Notes: generated by a model not told the origin, from the sequence alone. Counted from the stretch's first letter, positions 47,143 through 57,221 are shown. The stretch is 64,000 nucleotides of DNA from Streptomyces antibioticus (GCF_001514065.1 NZ_KQ948425.1:438519-502518); one strand, 5' to 3'. A program made the numbers and translations.

Positions 47143-48441
47143 ATGAGCACCGTCAGATCCGACTCCACCCGCGCACTCCTGCGCGTCCTGCTCCTGCTCG
47201 TCACACTGCTGGGCCTCGCGACCGTACCGCCCGTCGCACGGGCGAGCACCGCCGCGACCCCGTTCAAGGTCCTCGCCCTGTACAGCGGCACCTACGACGC
47301 GGCGCACATCGACTTCGACAAGGAGGCGAACGTCTGGTTCCCGCAGCAGGCGGCCGCCAACGGCTTCACCTACACGGCCAGCACCAACTGGGACCTGCTC
47401 GCCAACGGCGGGGTCAACTCCTACCAAGTCGTGCTGTTCCTCGACGACTTGCCGCAGACCTCGGCCCAACGCACCGGTTTCGAGGCGTACATGAGGGGCG
47501 GGGGCGGTTTCATGGGCTTCCACGTCTCGGCGTTCACGACCGACGCCGCGAGCTGGTCCTGGTACCACAACACCTTCCTCGGCTCGGGCAACTTCGCGTC
47601 CAACACCTGGGGCCCGACCGCGGTGACCCTGAAGGTGGAGGACCACACGAACCCGGCCACCGCGAACCTGCCGGCCACCTTCACCTCGTCGGTCAGCGAG
47701 TGGTACAGCTGGTCCAGAGATCTGCGGCAGAACCCGGACATCAAGGTCCTCGCGTCCATCGATCCCAGCAGCTTCCCCGTCGGCACGGACCCCAACCAGT
47801 CCTGGTACAGCGGCTATTACCCGATCCTGTGGACCAACACGAAGTACCGGATGCTGTACGCGAACTTCGGCCACAACGCGATGAACTACACCACCAACAC
47901 GCGGCTGTCGTCGACCTTCGCGAGCGCGACCCAGAACCGGTTCCTGCTGGACGGGCTCAAGTGGCTGGGCGGGAACGGCACCACGACCCCGCCGACCGGC
48001 GACCCGATCTCCGAGACCGCCTGGTACAGCCTGCGGAACGGCGGCAACGGCACGTGCGTGGACGCCCGTTCGGCAGCCACCGCCAACGGGACGGCGATCC
48101 AGCAGTACGCCTGCAACGGCACGACGGCGCAGCACTACCAGTTCCGGAGCACCGACAGCGGATACCTGCGGATCACCGCCCGCAACAACCCCACACAGGT
48201 GATCGACGTGACCGACCGCTCGACGGCGGACAACGCGCCCTTGCAGCTGTGGGCCTACTCCGGCGGCACCAATCAGCAGTGGCAGCCGGTACGCGAGACG
48301 AGCGGGCTCTACCACTTCGTCGCCCGGCACAGCGGCACATGCCTGACGGCCGCAGCGGCGGCGCCGGACAGTGTCCAGCTCACCCAACGAACCTGCGACG
48401 GCTCGCTCGCGCAGGCCTTCCAGCTCGCCGTGCAGTCCTGA
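47143..48441 (+). CDS. Secreted ThuA-domain protein with C-terminal ricin-type lectin
   Basis: 432 residues: a signal peptide (LLRVLLLLVTLLGLATVPPVARA), a ThuA-like glutamine-amidotransferase-fold domain (about 40-270, FKVLALYSGTYDAAHIDFDKEANVWF, GGGGFMGFHVSAF, YRMLYANFGHNAMNY), a Thr/Pro linker and a ricin-type domain (about 295-432) with Q-x-W-like repeats. ThuA relatives are linked to trehalose or other disaccharide metabolism and some to glucan binding, but the catalytic role is unclear. It is probably co-transcribed with the GH18 gene. Confidence 0.9.
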   Translation: MSTVRSDSTRALLRVLLLLVTLLGLATVPPVARASTAATPFKVLALYSGTYDAAHIDFDKEANVWFPQQAAANGFTYTASTNWDLLANGGVNSYQVVLFLDDLPQTSAQRTGFEAYMRGGGGFMGFHVSAFTTDAASWSWYHNTFLGSGNFASNTWGPTAVTLKVEDHTNPATANLPATFTSSVSEWYSWSRDLRQNPDIKVLASIDPSSFPVGTDPNQSWYSGYYPILWTNTKYRMLYANFGHNAMNYTTNTRLSSTFASATQNRFLLDGLKWLGGNGTTTPPTGDPISETAWYSLRNGGNGTCVDARSAATANGTAIQQYACNGTTAQHYQFRSTDSGYLRITARNNPTQVIDVTDRSTADNAPLQLWAYSGGTNQQWQPVRETSGLYHFVARHSGTCLTAAAAAPDSVQLTQRTCDGSLAQAFQLAVQS

Positions 48442-48528
48442 GCCACTGCACGGCGATCGACCAGTTGATCGGTTGCATGCCGCCTCGAGTCCCATGACCG
48501 CGATCAGGGACCCCACTGCCTGCGCCCG

Positions 48529-48570
48529 GTTCCGATGCCGCACACCTGCCGGTGCCCGGCATCGGAACCA
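48529..48570 (+). terminator. Terminator after ThuA-like gene
   Basis: Perfect 13-bp stem GGTTCCGATGCCG / CGGCATCGGAACC with a 16-base loop that itself can form a CACC/GGTG mini-stem. It lies 87 bases after the stop. Confidence 0.75.
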
Positions 48571-48711
48571 TCCGCAGTGCTCCCCGCACGGCATGATGCC
48601 CGCCCGACGCCCGCCCGCGCATTGCCGGGTCCCGGCAGAGTTCACTAGGGTCTGCATGCCGGTGAAGCGCTAAGAATCCGTCACCGGGGCATCAAGACTG
48701 CGGGGGACGAC

Positions 48712-49770
48712 ATGTCGGAGCGGGAGATACCCGAGCAGTATCTGGACGGCTATGCCCGCATCCTGACGGACGTCTCGGCCACCGGCCGCCGTCTCACCCG
48801 CGCGGAGATCGAATCCCGGCGCGCACTCGGCGAACAGGCCGCGGACGCCGGCCACGGTCTGCGCGCCCTGGTCGTCACTCACCTCGCCGCGGCCCGCGCC
48901 GCCTGGCCGAGCGCCCCCGCCTCGGCCGACAGCACACTCGCCGCCGTGCAGCAGGTCATCGACGCCTTCGCCGAAGGCTACGAACGCGCCCAGCGTCTGG
49001 CGGTACGTCAGGAGGAGGCCGCCCGCCGGGAGTTCATCGACGACCTACTCTACGGCCGCAGCGACCTGGGCCGCCTCGCCGAACGCGCCGAGCGCTTCGG
49101 ACTGCGCCTGTCCCACGCCCACGCCGTCGCCGTCGCGCAGGGCCCGGCCGCCTACGACGAGGGCGGTGCGGTGCCCCGGCGGGTGGAACAGGCCCTGATC
49201 ACCCGCTTCGGCAACCGCAACGTCCTGCTCACCACCAAGGACGGCAGGCTCCTGTGCATCGCCCCCGGTCACGAGGACGAGGTCCTGCCCTACTTCGCCA
49301 GGCAGGCGCACGCCGCCACCGGCGGCGGCCGGGTCGCCATCGGCCGCCCGCAGCCGGGTCCCGGCGGGGTCGTCCAGTCGTACGAAGAAGCCCTGAGAGC
49401 CCTGGAACTGGCGGAGCGTCTCGAACTCGAGCAGCCGGTCCTGCACGCCACCGACCTCCTCGTCTACCCCGTCCTCACCCGGGACCGGCAGGCCATGGCC
49501 GACCTGGTGGTGAACGCGCTCGGCCCCCTCACCACCGCTCGCGGCGGCGCCCAGCCCCTCCTCGACACCCTCACCGCCTACTTCGACTCCGGCTGCGTCG
49601 CCGCCGAGGCCGCCCGCCGCCTCTCGCTGAGCGTGCGGGCCATGACGTACCGCCTGCAACGCATCCACCAGCTCACCGGCGCCGACCCGTCCGACCCGGC
49701 CCACCGCTACATGCTCCAGACCGCTGTCATCGGCGCCCGGTTGCTGGACTGGCCGAGCGTGGAGCTCTGA
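48712..49770 (+). CDS. PucR/CdaR-type transcriptional regulator
   Basis: 352 residues. An N-terminal helical region (RsbRD-N-like, about 10-110, with RRALGEQAADAGHGLRALVVTHLAAAR) leads to a GGDEF-like sensor fold and a C-terminal PucR helix-turn-helix: LLDTLTAYFDSGCVAAEAARRLSLSVRAMTYRLQRIHQLTG. Members usually control catabolic genes as single-component sensors. No obvious target lies adjacent. A TfoX-like gene follows on the same strand. Confidence 0.9.
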   Translation: MSEREIPEQYLDGYARILTDVSATGRRLTRAEIESRRALGEQAADAGHGLRALVVTHLAAARAAWPSAPASADSTLAAVQQVIDAFAEGYERAQRLAVRQEEAARREFIDDLLYGRSDLGRLAERAERFGLRLSHAHAVAVAQGPAAYDEGGAVPRRVEQALITRFGNRNVLLTTKDGRLLCIAPGHEDEVLPYFARQAHAATGGGRVAIGRPQPGPGGVVQSYEEALRALELAERLELEQPVLHATDLLVYPVLTRDRQAMADLVVNALGPLTTARGGAQPLLDTLTAYFDSGCVAAEAARRLSLSVRAMTYRLQRIHQLTGADPSDPAHRYMLQTAVIGARLLDWPSVEL

Positions 49771-49925
49771 CAGCGGACGGGACGTGCGCACCAGGTGGTG
49801 GCCGCTCCCGAAGCGGCGGATGCTGGACATGGTCTCGGTGTCCGGCCCGGTGCCGACGCGCGTCACCTGCGCCTTCGATCCCCACCCGCTCGGAGCGAGG
49901 CTTCTGGAACAGGAGTGAGGCGACG

Positions 49926-50255
49926 ATGGCGTACGACGAGGGGCTGGCGGAGCGGGTCAGGGAGCGGCTCGGTACCGACCCGGCCGTCACCGAGAAGCGG
50001 ATGTTCGGCGGGGTGGCCTTTCTGTACGACGGCAACATGGCCGTCGGCGTCACCGGAGACGACCTCATGGTCCGGGTCGGCCTCGACGTGACCGACACCG
50101 CCCTCGACCGGCCGGGCACACGTGTGTTCGACATGACCGGCCGCCCGATGCGCGGCTGGATCGTGGTCGACGGGGCGGCGGTCGCGGAGGACGACGCGCT
50201 CGGCGCCTGGCTGGACGAAGGGCGCGCCTTCGCGGCGAGTCTGCCGCCCAAGTAG
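49926..50255 (+). CDS. TfoX N-terminal domain protein
   Basis: 109 residues from ATG at 49926 with AGGAG upstream. It is a single TfoX_N domain: LAERVRERLGTDPAVTEKRMFGGVAFLYDGNMAVGVTGDDLMVRVG and RPMRGWIVVD. TfoX of Gammaproteobacteria regulates competence, but stand-alone actinobacterial copies are uncharacterised. It converges with a membrane protein gene after 25 bases. Confidence 0.9.
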   Translation: MAYDEGLAERVRERLGTDPAVTEKRMFGGVAFLYDGNMAVGVTGDDLMVRVGLDVTDTALDRPGTRVFDMTGRPMRGWIVVDGAAVAEDDALGAWLDEGRAFAASLPPK

Positions 50256-50280
50256 ATCGCCGATCGAGGCGAAGTCCTGG

Positions 50281-50718
50281 TCAGCGACCGCTGTGTTCAG
50301 GGTCCGGTTCGGCCGGGGCGGCGACTCCGGTGACACGACGGTAGGCGGCTCGGGCGTGGTGGATGCGGGCCATGGCCGTGCCCACGAGCGCGGCGGTGAA
50401 CAGGCAGGTGAGCCAGAAGGTGTCGCGGTACGAGGCCCAGGTGAGGGTGCCCGCGGGCGGGATCGCGAAGCCGTTGAGGAACACCCAGCAGAGCACGGCC
50501 GTACCCGGGGCCGCGGTGAAGCGGGCCCACAGTCCGAGCAGGGCGGCCAGCAGGGACAGCGCGGCCAGGGCGGCGCCGGGGCGGCCCGGTCCTATGAGGG
50601 TGTTGTGCAGGGCCACGAGGGTCAGGGCGCCGCAGCAGGCGGTGGCCCATACCCACCGAGTGGCGACGGGGCGGGGAACGGGCTTTGCCTCCGCGCTGAG
50701 GGACACCCACTCGATCAT
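50281..50718 (-). CDS. Hypothetical four-TM membrane protein
   Basis: 145 residues with TM segments at about 22-42, 47-66, 72-90 and 100-118. The N-terminus is MIEWVSLSAEAKPVPRP, and the charged C-terminal tail ends PAEPDPEHSGR. The pattern is that of a DUF4118/sensor-like small membrane domain, but no kinase part is present and I cannot assign a family. Confidence 0.75.
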   Translation of the reverse strand: MIEWVSLSAEAKPVPRPVATRWVWATACCGALTLVALHNTLIGPGRPGAALAALSLLAALLGLWARFTAAPGTAVLCWVFLNGFAIPPAGTLTWASYRDTFWLTCLFTAALVGTAMARIHHARAAYRRVTGVAAPAEPDPEHSGR

Positions 50719-50882
50719 GCTGTCAGTTCCTTCCGCTCCACCGGCTCAAACCCCGGAGGGGGATTGTCCTACGCGGTCGAGCAGTACGGTGACCCCGCCG
50801 TCATCCCGCGCCGGGCGCACCGGGTTCCGATGGCGGCGACCACGGCCTCGGGAGGCCGTGGTCGCCCCGTGGGGCAGTGCGC

Positions 50883-51458
50883 TCAGGGTGCGTCGACGAG
50901 GGTTCGGCCGTCAGTGGGTACGAGCGCGGCGACGGCACTCGCATAGGCGGACTGGACGCGGGACCTCTCGGTCGCGTCGGGTACGGCGTTCGTGCACGCC
51001 GTACCGGCGCTCGAACCCGACATCAGTTGTGAGCAGGGGCCGGGTTTGGTGTCCGGCAGGCCGAGGCTGTGGCCCAGTTCGTGGGCGGCGATCCGGGTCT
51101 TGTCGTACCCCTGGCTCACGGCCTGGCTGCCGAGTTCGACGCGGACCTGCCGGCCCGGACGAACGGGGCCGAGGGTGGCCTGCGGCCAGCCCGTGGTGGC
51201 GACGATCACGATTTCGGCGCCGGCGCCTGGTGCCGCTTCCACCAGCCTGACGTTGCTCACGTTCGCGTTCCATGAGGCGACTCCGGCCGCGATCGCCGAC
51301 TCCCAGCCTGCGGCGCGGCTGTCGTCGTAGCGAAGGGTCACCACCGCCGCCTGGGCGGTGGGCGGTTCACTCGCGGGGGCGGCGGTCGCGGCGCTCGCCA
51401 GGGCGAGGGTGAGCGCGGCGGCGGATGTGCCTGCCTTGAGCCATGTGCCGAGGGGCAT
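50883..51458 (-). CDS. Snapalysin-family (M7) extracellular zinc protease
   Basis: 191 residues from ATG at 51458 with AAGGAG 6 bases upstream. A signal peptide (TSAAALTLALASAATAAPA) leads to a minimal protease domain. The zinc motif AAHELGHSLGLPD supplies two His and the third Asp ligand, the snapalysin signature HExxHxxGxxD. Two Cys (PCSQLMSG and GTACTNAVPD) form the expected disulfide. It hydrolyses milk-type proteins in related species. A LysR activator often lies next to snapalysin genes but is absent here. Confidence 0.93.
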   Translation of the reverse strand: MPLGTWLKAGTSAAALTLALASAATAAPASEPPTAQAAVVTLRYDDSRAAGWESAIAAGVASWNANVSNVRLVEAAPGAGAEIVIVATTGWPQATLGPVRPGRQVRVELGSQAVSQGYDKTRIAAHELGHSLGLPDTKPGPCSQLMSGSSAGTACTNAVPDATERSRVQSAYASAVAALVPTDGRTLVDAP

Positions 51459-51754
51459 TGCTGCTCCTTCATCCGTGGGGGGATTTCCGGCCCCGGCGGG
51501 GCCGGGTATGCGAAGGGGCGCCGCAGGTCGTCCGGTCGGGCCGGACACACCGTCGAGCGCCCCTCCGAGGCCTTGTGATGGTATGCCCTTGACACGCTTT
51601 CGGTCATGTACCTGCCATGGACAGTTTCCGCCAAAACCCGCTTCCTCGAAGCACATTGAGCATCTGCGCGGGGTGTCTCTGAGTACGTGCGCTCAGGAGG
51701 CGGCGGCCCTTCGGCGGCGAGAGTGGAGGCACACCGAACGACAGGAGAGACACG

Positions 51755-52087
51755 ATGATCACGCCCCGCACCAACACCCGCACCGCATCCGGTCCGTGGC
51801 CCGGAAAGGCCCGCATCGCCGCCGTGCTGGCGAGCGCGGTCGCAGCTCTGACGCTCACCGGATGCGCGGGCTGGGAGTACCGGGAGAACATCTGCAGCAG
51901 CGGCGAGTACCCCGTCCTGGCCGTGGGCTCGACCGGCTCCGCCTGTGTCCCGGACACGGAGGAACCCTCCGCGGGATACGCCAGATACCCCAAGGGGAAG
52001 GTGCCGCAGGAGGTCGGCGACAAGTGGGACGTGTACTGGCAGACCCACACCCTCGACGAGGACGGCAAGACAGTTGACGTCCCGTAG
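51755..52087 (+). CDS. SCO0607-type small lipoprotein
   Basis: 110 residues with a signal peptide and lipobox LTLTGC (lipidated Cys at about 37). The short mature part has conserved sequence AGWEYRENICSSGEYPVLAVGSTGSACV with two further Cys, likely bridged. It is a Streptomyces-restricted lipoprotein family with no known function. ACAGGAGA lies upstream of ATG. It converges with the MFS gene. Confidence 0.82.
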   Translation: MITPRTNTRTASGPWPGKARIAAVLASAVAALTLTGCAGWEYRENICSSGEYPVLAVGSTGSACVPDTEEPSAGYARYPKGKVPQEVGDKWDVYWQTHTLDEDGKTVDVP

Positions 52088-52101
52088 GCACGCTGCCCCT
52101 C

Positions 52102-53367
52102 TTATTCGGACGCCACGGCGCCTGCCGTGGCGAGGGGCTCCTGGCCAGGCTGCCGCCGTGCGCCGACGCGGGCGAGCGTGAGCGTGGCGGTCAGGACCAG
52201 TACGACAACCGCGACTCCCGAGAGCAGGAAGGCCTTCTCCACTCCGGCGAGGGTGATGGCCGTCGAGGCCACGAACGGGGAGATCGACAGGGCTCCCGCC
52301 ACCCCGGCCTCCCACAGTCCGAGCGCCTTCGCCAGATGCCGGCTCGGTATGCGCTGCTGCACCAGTGCGATCAGGGGGATGTCCGTGAGGGCCGAGGCCA
52401 GCCCCGTGGCGGTCAGGAGAAGTGCGGCCACGGTCGTGGAGGTGACCGCTCCCAGCGGTGCACGGAAGATGCCGAGCAGGGCCCACGCCAGCACCGCGGC
52501 CAGTGCCAGTCTGCGGATGCGCAGGCCCGCAAGGAGCAGGGCGCCCACCACTTCGGCGACCCCGGCGACACCGAGGAGAAGGCCGTACTGACCGCCTTGT
52601 CCCACGACGGCGACCAGTCCGACGGTCAGGAAACCGTTGGTCAGGGCGAGGGCGAGCACGAAGGTCACGATGACCACGAGGACGTCGGGAGCAGCCCGTA
52701 CGGCCCTCAGTCCGGCGCCGAGATCGGACCACAGTCCCGTCCGAGCAGCGGTCGGGGCGGGGCGGGTCACGCGGATGGCGGCCACGGCGGCCGCCGAGCC
52801 AAGGAAGGTCAGGCCGTTGACGACCAGCGCCGCCTGCAGCGAACCGAGGGCCAGCAGCGGCGCGAGCACGAGTGGGCCGACGAAGAAGGCGGCCCGGAAG
52901 GCGACTTGGAGGAGTCCGTTGGCCTGCTGGAGGCGGTCGTCCGGCACGATCTGCGTGACGATGGCGTTGCGGGCCGGGGCGAACGGGGCGCCGATCAGCG
53001 CGAGCAGTGCCGTGGTCGCCACGAGCAGGGGCAGGTTCAGCAGGCCGAGGGCGAGCAGGACCGATGCGACGGCCACCACGGCGACCCGCGCCAGGTCGGT
53101 GACGATCATCAGCTTCCGGCGGTCGCGGCGGTCGGCGTACGACGCGACGACGAAGGTGGCCACGAACGCGGGCGCGAACGCGGAGACGCTCACCACGGCG
53201 ACGGCCGTGGGGTCCTTCGTCAGTGACCAAGCCAGCCAGGCGGTCGCGGCGGTGTACAGGCCGTCGCCGAAGCGCGAGATGCCCTGGCCGGCGAAGAGAA
53301 GCAGGAAGTTGCGGTCCTTCAGCAGTGACATGCGGCCACTGTCGGGGCCGGACGGGGCCTGATCCAC
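52102..53367 (-). CDS. MFS transporter (12 TM, macrolide-efflux-like)
   Basis: 421 residues from GTG at 53367 (ATG at 53331 is an alternative giving MSLLKDRNFLLLFAGQGIS). The MFS_3-type N-terminus FGDGLYTAATAWLAWSLTKDPTAVAVV and motif A-like ADRRDRRKLMIVTDLAR resemble enterobactin- or macrolide-efflux proteins. It follows the ArsR-type gene by 19 bases on the same strand, with a small palindrome in between, so it is likely under its control. Confidence 0.88.
   Translation of the reverse strand: MDQAPSGPDSGRMSLLKDRNFLLLFAGQGISRFGDGLYTAATAWLAWSLTKDPTAVAVVSVSAFAPAFVATFVVASYADRRDRRKLMIVTDLARVAVVAVASVLLALGLLNLPLLVATTALLALIGAPFAPARNAIVTQIVPDDRLQQANGLLQVAFRAAFFVGPLVLAPLLALGSLQAALVVNGLTFLGSAAAVAAIRVTRPAPTAARTGLWSDLGAGLRAVRAAPDVLVVIVTFVLALALTNGFLTVGLVAVVGQGGQYGLLLGVAGVAEVVGALLLAGLRIRRLALAAVLAWALLGIFRAPLGAVTSTTVAALLLTATGLASALTDIPLIALVQQRIPSRHLAKALGLWEAGVAGALSISPFVASTAITLAGVEKAFLLSGVAVVVLVLTATLTLARVGARRQPGQEPLATAGAVASE
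52111..52132. terminator. Hairpin at convergent lipoprotein/MFS ends
   Basis: Perfect 9-bp stem CGCCACGGC / GCCGTGGCG with a 4-base loop, inside the last codons of the MFS gene and 24 bases after the lipoprotein stop. Confidence 0.55.
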
Positions 53368-53369
53368 TT

Positions 53370-53387
53370 ATTAGGCAGATGGCTAAT
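53370..53387. promoter_or_regulatory. Small AT-rich palindrome between ArsR-type and MFS genes
   Basis: ATTAG-N8-CTAAT, a 5+5 inverted repeat in an otherwise GC-rich region, in the 19-base gap before the MFS start. ArsR-family operators are short A/T-containing palindromes of this kind. Binding is inferred only from position. Confidence 0.4.
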
Positions 53388-54508
53388 CAGTCGGTCTCCG
53401 TCACCTCGCCGTCGCCATGCAGGAAGCTCTCCAGGCTGGGTGTCAGGCCCGCCACCTGCGTGGGCGCCAGCCGGTACAGGACGTAATAGCCCTCACGGCG
53501 GCGCTCCAGCAGGCCCGCCTCCGCCAGCACCCGCAAGTGCTTGGACAGGGCGGCCTCGCTGACGCCGACGAGCGGGGCCAACTCCTGGGTGCTGCGCGGG
53601 CGTTCGGCGAGCAGGCGCAGGGCGCGCAGCCGGGTGTCGTCGGCGAGCGCGCGGAGTGTGCCGACGAGTTGCGCGGGAGGAATCCTCGGGCGGGCCTCCC
53701 GGACGATCGAGGAGACGGGGAAGACGAGCCCGAGGGGCCACGGGCCGTCGCAGTTGACGCGTACGTGCGGCCACACGTACGCGCTGGGGGCGAGCAGGAG
53801 GGTGTCGTCCGGGCCGATGGCGACCTCGTGGTCGTGCGGTCGCTCCAGCCAGAAGCGTTCGGCCCGCGGATCGCTGCGCACCTCCGGCCACAGGCCGCGC
53901 AGCATGCCGTACAGGCCGCGCTGCTCGATCTGGTGGCCGGCCTCGCTGACGCCGGCGGCGAGTTCGGGTTCGAGCCGTGCCCATTCCTCCTCGAACGCCT
54001 CCCGCCAGTAGCGCTCCAGCATGTTCAGGAACCGTTCGAGCAGTGCGCGCGGGTCGTCGAGGAGCATCGGGGCCATGGCTTCGTCGCTTTCCGCCGCGAG
54101 GCGCTCCCGCAACCGGCGGCGTACGTCCGGTTCGTCGAGCACGCGCGGGTCCCGGCCCTCGCTGCCGCCCGGCCAGGGCGAGAGCAGCGGGACGGCGAAC
54201 TCCAGCCGGACCAGCTCCGGATCGGCCGTACGCAAGGCGGCCAGCTCGTCCGCGAAGCTCGCCAGGCCACCGGTCGGCTGCGGGAAGAGGAACTCGGGGA
54301 AGTACGAGCGCACCGCGTAGGAGAACGCCTCGATCTCCCGCTTCAGCGCCGGGGACAGCTTGCGCATCGCCCGCACCCAGCCGTGCTGGACGGGATGGTG
54401 CTTGGGCTCCACCAGCACATGGAGACTCAGTACGGCTTCCATCGTCGGCGAGTAGGCGAACCCCACCCGCTCCGCACCGCCGGCAGGGACCCGGAACACG
54501 ATCGTCAT
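53387..54508 (-). CDS. ArsR-type winged-helix regulator with large N-terminal domain
   Basis: 373 residues. The N-terminal 260 residues match the DUF5937-like arrangement (GFAYSPTMEAVLSLHVLVEPKHHPVQHGWV). The C-terminal ArsR helix-turn-helix is LVGTLRALADDTRLRALRLLAERPRSTQELAPLVGVSEAALSKHLRVLAEAGLLERRREGYYVLY. The metal-binding ELCVCDL motif of metal-sensing ArsR proteins is absent, so the effector is probably not a metal. It precedes an MFS exporter on the same strand. Confidence 0.88.
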   Translation of the reverse strand: MTIVFRVPAGGAERVGFAYSPTMEAVLSLHVLVEPKHHPVQHGWVRAMRKLSPALKREIEAFSYAVRSYFPEFLFPQPTGGLASFADELAALRTADPELVRLEFAVPLLSPWPGGSEGRDPRVLDEPDVRRRLRERLAAESDEAMAPMLLDDPRALLERFLNMLERYWREAFEEEWARLEPELAAGVSEAGHQIEQRGLYGMLRGLWPEVRSDPRAERFWLERPHDHEVAIGPDDTLLLAPSAYVWPHVRVNCDGPWPLGLVFPVSSIVREARPRIPPAQLVGTLRALADDTRLRALRLLAERPRSTQELAPLVGVSEAALSKHLRVLAEAGLLERRREGYYVLYRLAPTQVAGLTPSLESFLHGDGEVTETD

Positions 54509-54595
54509 GACTCGTCATCCTTGCCGCCCGGCGCCCGCGACGGGAGCCGCGCCGCGCCGCCGGACGGCCCGGCGGCGCGTGCGCTTCGGCGTGCG

Positions 54596-57221
54596 TCAGG
54601 GCGACGGGGTGCCGTACTGCAGGCCACGGCCGTTGGTGCCGACATACACCCGGCCATAGGTGTCGGGGTCGCCGGTGATGACGCCGACGCTGCCGATGGC
54701 GCCCCACTGGTGGGCCTTGTCGTTGACGCGGACCCAGGTGGCGCCCTTGTCGGTGGAGCGGAAGACGCCGGTGACGTTCTTGACCGTGCCGATCAGGTAG
54801 AGGGCCGGGTAGCCGGTGCCCGGCCTGGCCTTGCCGAAGCCGAGGGCGGAGGCGCGCTGCACGGAGTTCAGGGTGGTGAAGGTGCGGCCGCCGTCGGAGG
54901 AGTGCAGCAGGCCCTTGTCGCTGCCGGCGATCCACAGGTCTCCGGCGCGGCCGGGGACGGCCACGAGCTTGCCGGAGGGCAGGTTGCCGGCCCGCGCGGT
55001 GAAGCTCGCGCCGCCGTCGGTGCTGGCGTAGAGCGTGCCGCCGGACAGCGAGTAGAAGGTCTTCGCCGAGGAACGGTCGGCGACCACCACGGCGTCGGTG
55101 CCCAGACCGCCGGCCCGCGACCAGCTCGCCCCCTTGTCGGTCGAGCGGTACGGGGCCTGGCCTGCCTCGGTCCACACGACGGCGGAGCCGTCCGCGGCGA
55201 GTGCGATGTGGCCGCTGGCGGCGCCGGCCACCGGCTCCGCCTTGAAGCCGTGCCAGGTGCGGCCGCCGTCGGTGGAGTAGGCGCCGTCCTGTTCGCCGCC
55301 GGTGCCGACGCGGACCATCATCGACGGCTTGGACTGGGCGAAGTCGATGTCGGTGCTGTTGCTCATCAGCGGATTCTTCAGCCGCCCGGCGGGGACCTTG
55401 TTCAGGTCGTCGTGCCGGAAGCCGCCCTGGTCACCCATGGCGGTGATGACGGTGGCGCCGCCCGGAGGGGCGATCGCGTCCATCAGCGCGGTCTCCTCAA
55501 GGCCGCGGGCGCCCATGCTCCAGTGGCTGGTGCCACCGCTGTCGGAGGCATTGGCGTCCTTGCTGCGCAGGATGCCGTTGCCGGTGCCGTACAGCACATG
55601 CCCGGAGTCGAAGGGATCGATGGCCAGGGCGGTCATCCAGTGTCCCGTGTGCGTACCGACGTACGGGGCACCGGAGGCGTTCCGCACCGATTGTCGGCCA
55701 GGGCCTTCCAGGTCGCGCCGCCGTCGGTGGTGCGGTAGATCTCGTCCTCCGGCCACCAGCGGTCCAGGGTGGTGACCATCACCGTGGACGGCTTGCGCGG
55801 GTCGACGGCCAGACCGGAGAACCCGTAACCGCCCTGCGAAGGCGAGATGTTCTTCCACGCCCCGCGATCCGGCGTGTACTTCCACACCGAACCCCCCGTC
55901 ACGCCGTTGGGCCCGAGGGCGTTGGTGTACGTCACGTACAGCGAACCGTCACCGGAAACCACGCCGTGCTGCGGCAGCTCGCCCGTGGGCTGCCCGGGAA
56001 CCGCCTGCCAGGTGGCGCCGGCGTCGGTGGAGCGGTACAGGGAGGTGGACTTGTCACCGACCCCGACGTAGACCGTCTTGCTTCCGGCCGGGCCGTACGT
56101 CACGAAGGCGATGCCGCCTCCGCTGCCCGCTCCGTCCTTGACGGGGAAGGAGGGGACCTGACGCCATGTCACGCCGTAGTCGCTGCTGCGCCACAGGCCG
56201 TTCTTGCGGGTGCCCAGCAGCAGCGTGCGGTGGTCCGACGGATCGACCACGAGCCGTTCGCCGGCCCCGCGGCCGTCCTCGTTGCCGCCCACCTTGAAGG
56301 GCAGATCGGTGCGCTTGAAGGTGCGGCCACGGTCGGTGGAGCGCAGGATCGCGCCGTTGCCGGCCCAGTCGTTGGTGTAGGTGCCCGCCCCGAGGTAGAG
56401 CCGCTTGGGGTCGACGGGGTCGGTGGCCACCGAGTCGATGCCCAGCAGGTTCCAGTCCTGCTCGCCCACCCAGTCGGTCAACGGCATCCACTGTCGTGCC
56501 CCGTTGTCCCAGCGGTAGGCGCCGCCCATGTCGGTGCGCGCGTACAGCAGGCCCTTCTCCTTCGGGTTGAACACCAGCCCGGTGACGTAACCCCCGCCCA
56601 CGACTTGGGCGTTCTTCCACACGTACGACGCGCTCGCGGCCGCCCCGGACACGCCGCTGCCGGCCACCTTCACCAGCTTCCACCGCTGCCCGGCGCCACC
56701 CGTGCCCGGAGCCTGGACCACCGCCGCGCCCGCGGCCGTCGAGCCGCCCGCGACGCTCAGAACCTGGGCGCTCCTGCGGGAGGTGAGCGTCACCGATCCC
56801 AAGCCGCCCGCCTCGTCGATCCGCCACTCCTGCGAGGTGGCCGAACTGTCGGTCTGCTGCTCGGCGGTGGCCGACCTCGCCGTCGAATTCCCGGTGATGC
56901 CCAGTACCTTGCCGCTGTTGCGGTTCACCAGCTCGTAGTAGCCGCCCCCGGCGGGCTTCAGCCGCCACTGCTGGTTGGCGGTGTTCTGGTCCGTCCACTG
57001 CTGGATCCGGGTGCCGTCGGCCGTGGAGTACCCGTCGACGTCCAGCACCTTGCCGCTGCCACCGACTCCAGCCGGTAGTAGGCGTCGCCCGCCACGGTCG
57101 CCGCCTGCGAGTCCTCCTGCGCGAACAGCAGATACGGCACCAGGATGGCCGGCACGCCCAGCACCAGGCCGGTCGCGGTCCACCGCCGACGGTGCCGTCC
57201 GCCGTTCGTGGGGTTTCTCAT
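54596..57221 (-). pseudogene. GH74-like secreted glucanase with ricin domain, two frameshifts
   Basis: Reading from ATG 57221 (AAGGAGAAC upstream): a signal/anchor (TATGLVLGVPAILVPYLLF), then YYRLESV. A missing base near 57059-57061 (CC where CCC is expected) moves to a second frame with a ricin-type domain (SGKVLDVDGYSTADGTRIQQW) and the first half of a BNR beta-propeller (GGGYVTGLVFNPKEKGLLYARTDMGGAYRW, TLDRWWPEDEIYRTTDGGATW). A second missing base near 55690 moves to a third frame (SVRNASGAPYVGTHTGHWMTALAIDPFD) running to 54596. Restoring both bases gives an intact 875-residue protein. GH74 enzymes cut xyloglucan. Domain conservation is otherwise excellent, so recent mutation or sequencing error is likely. 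Confidence 0.85.
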
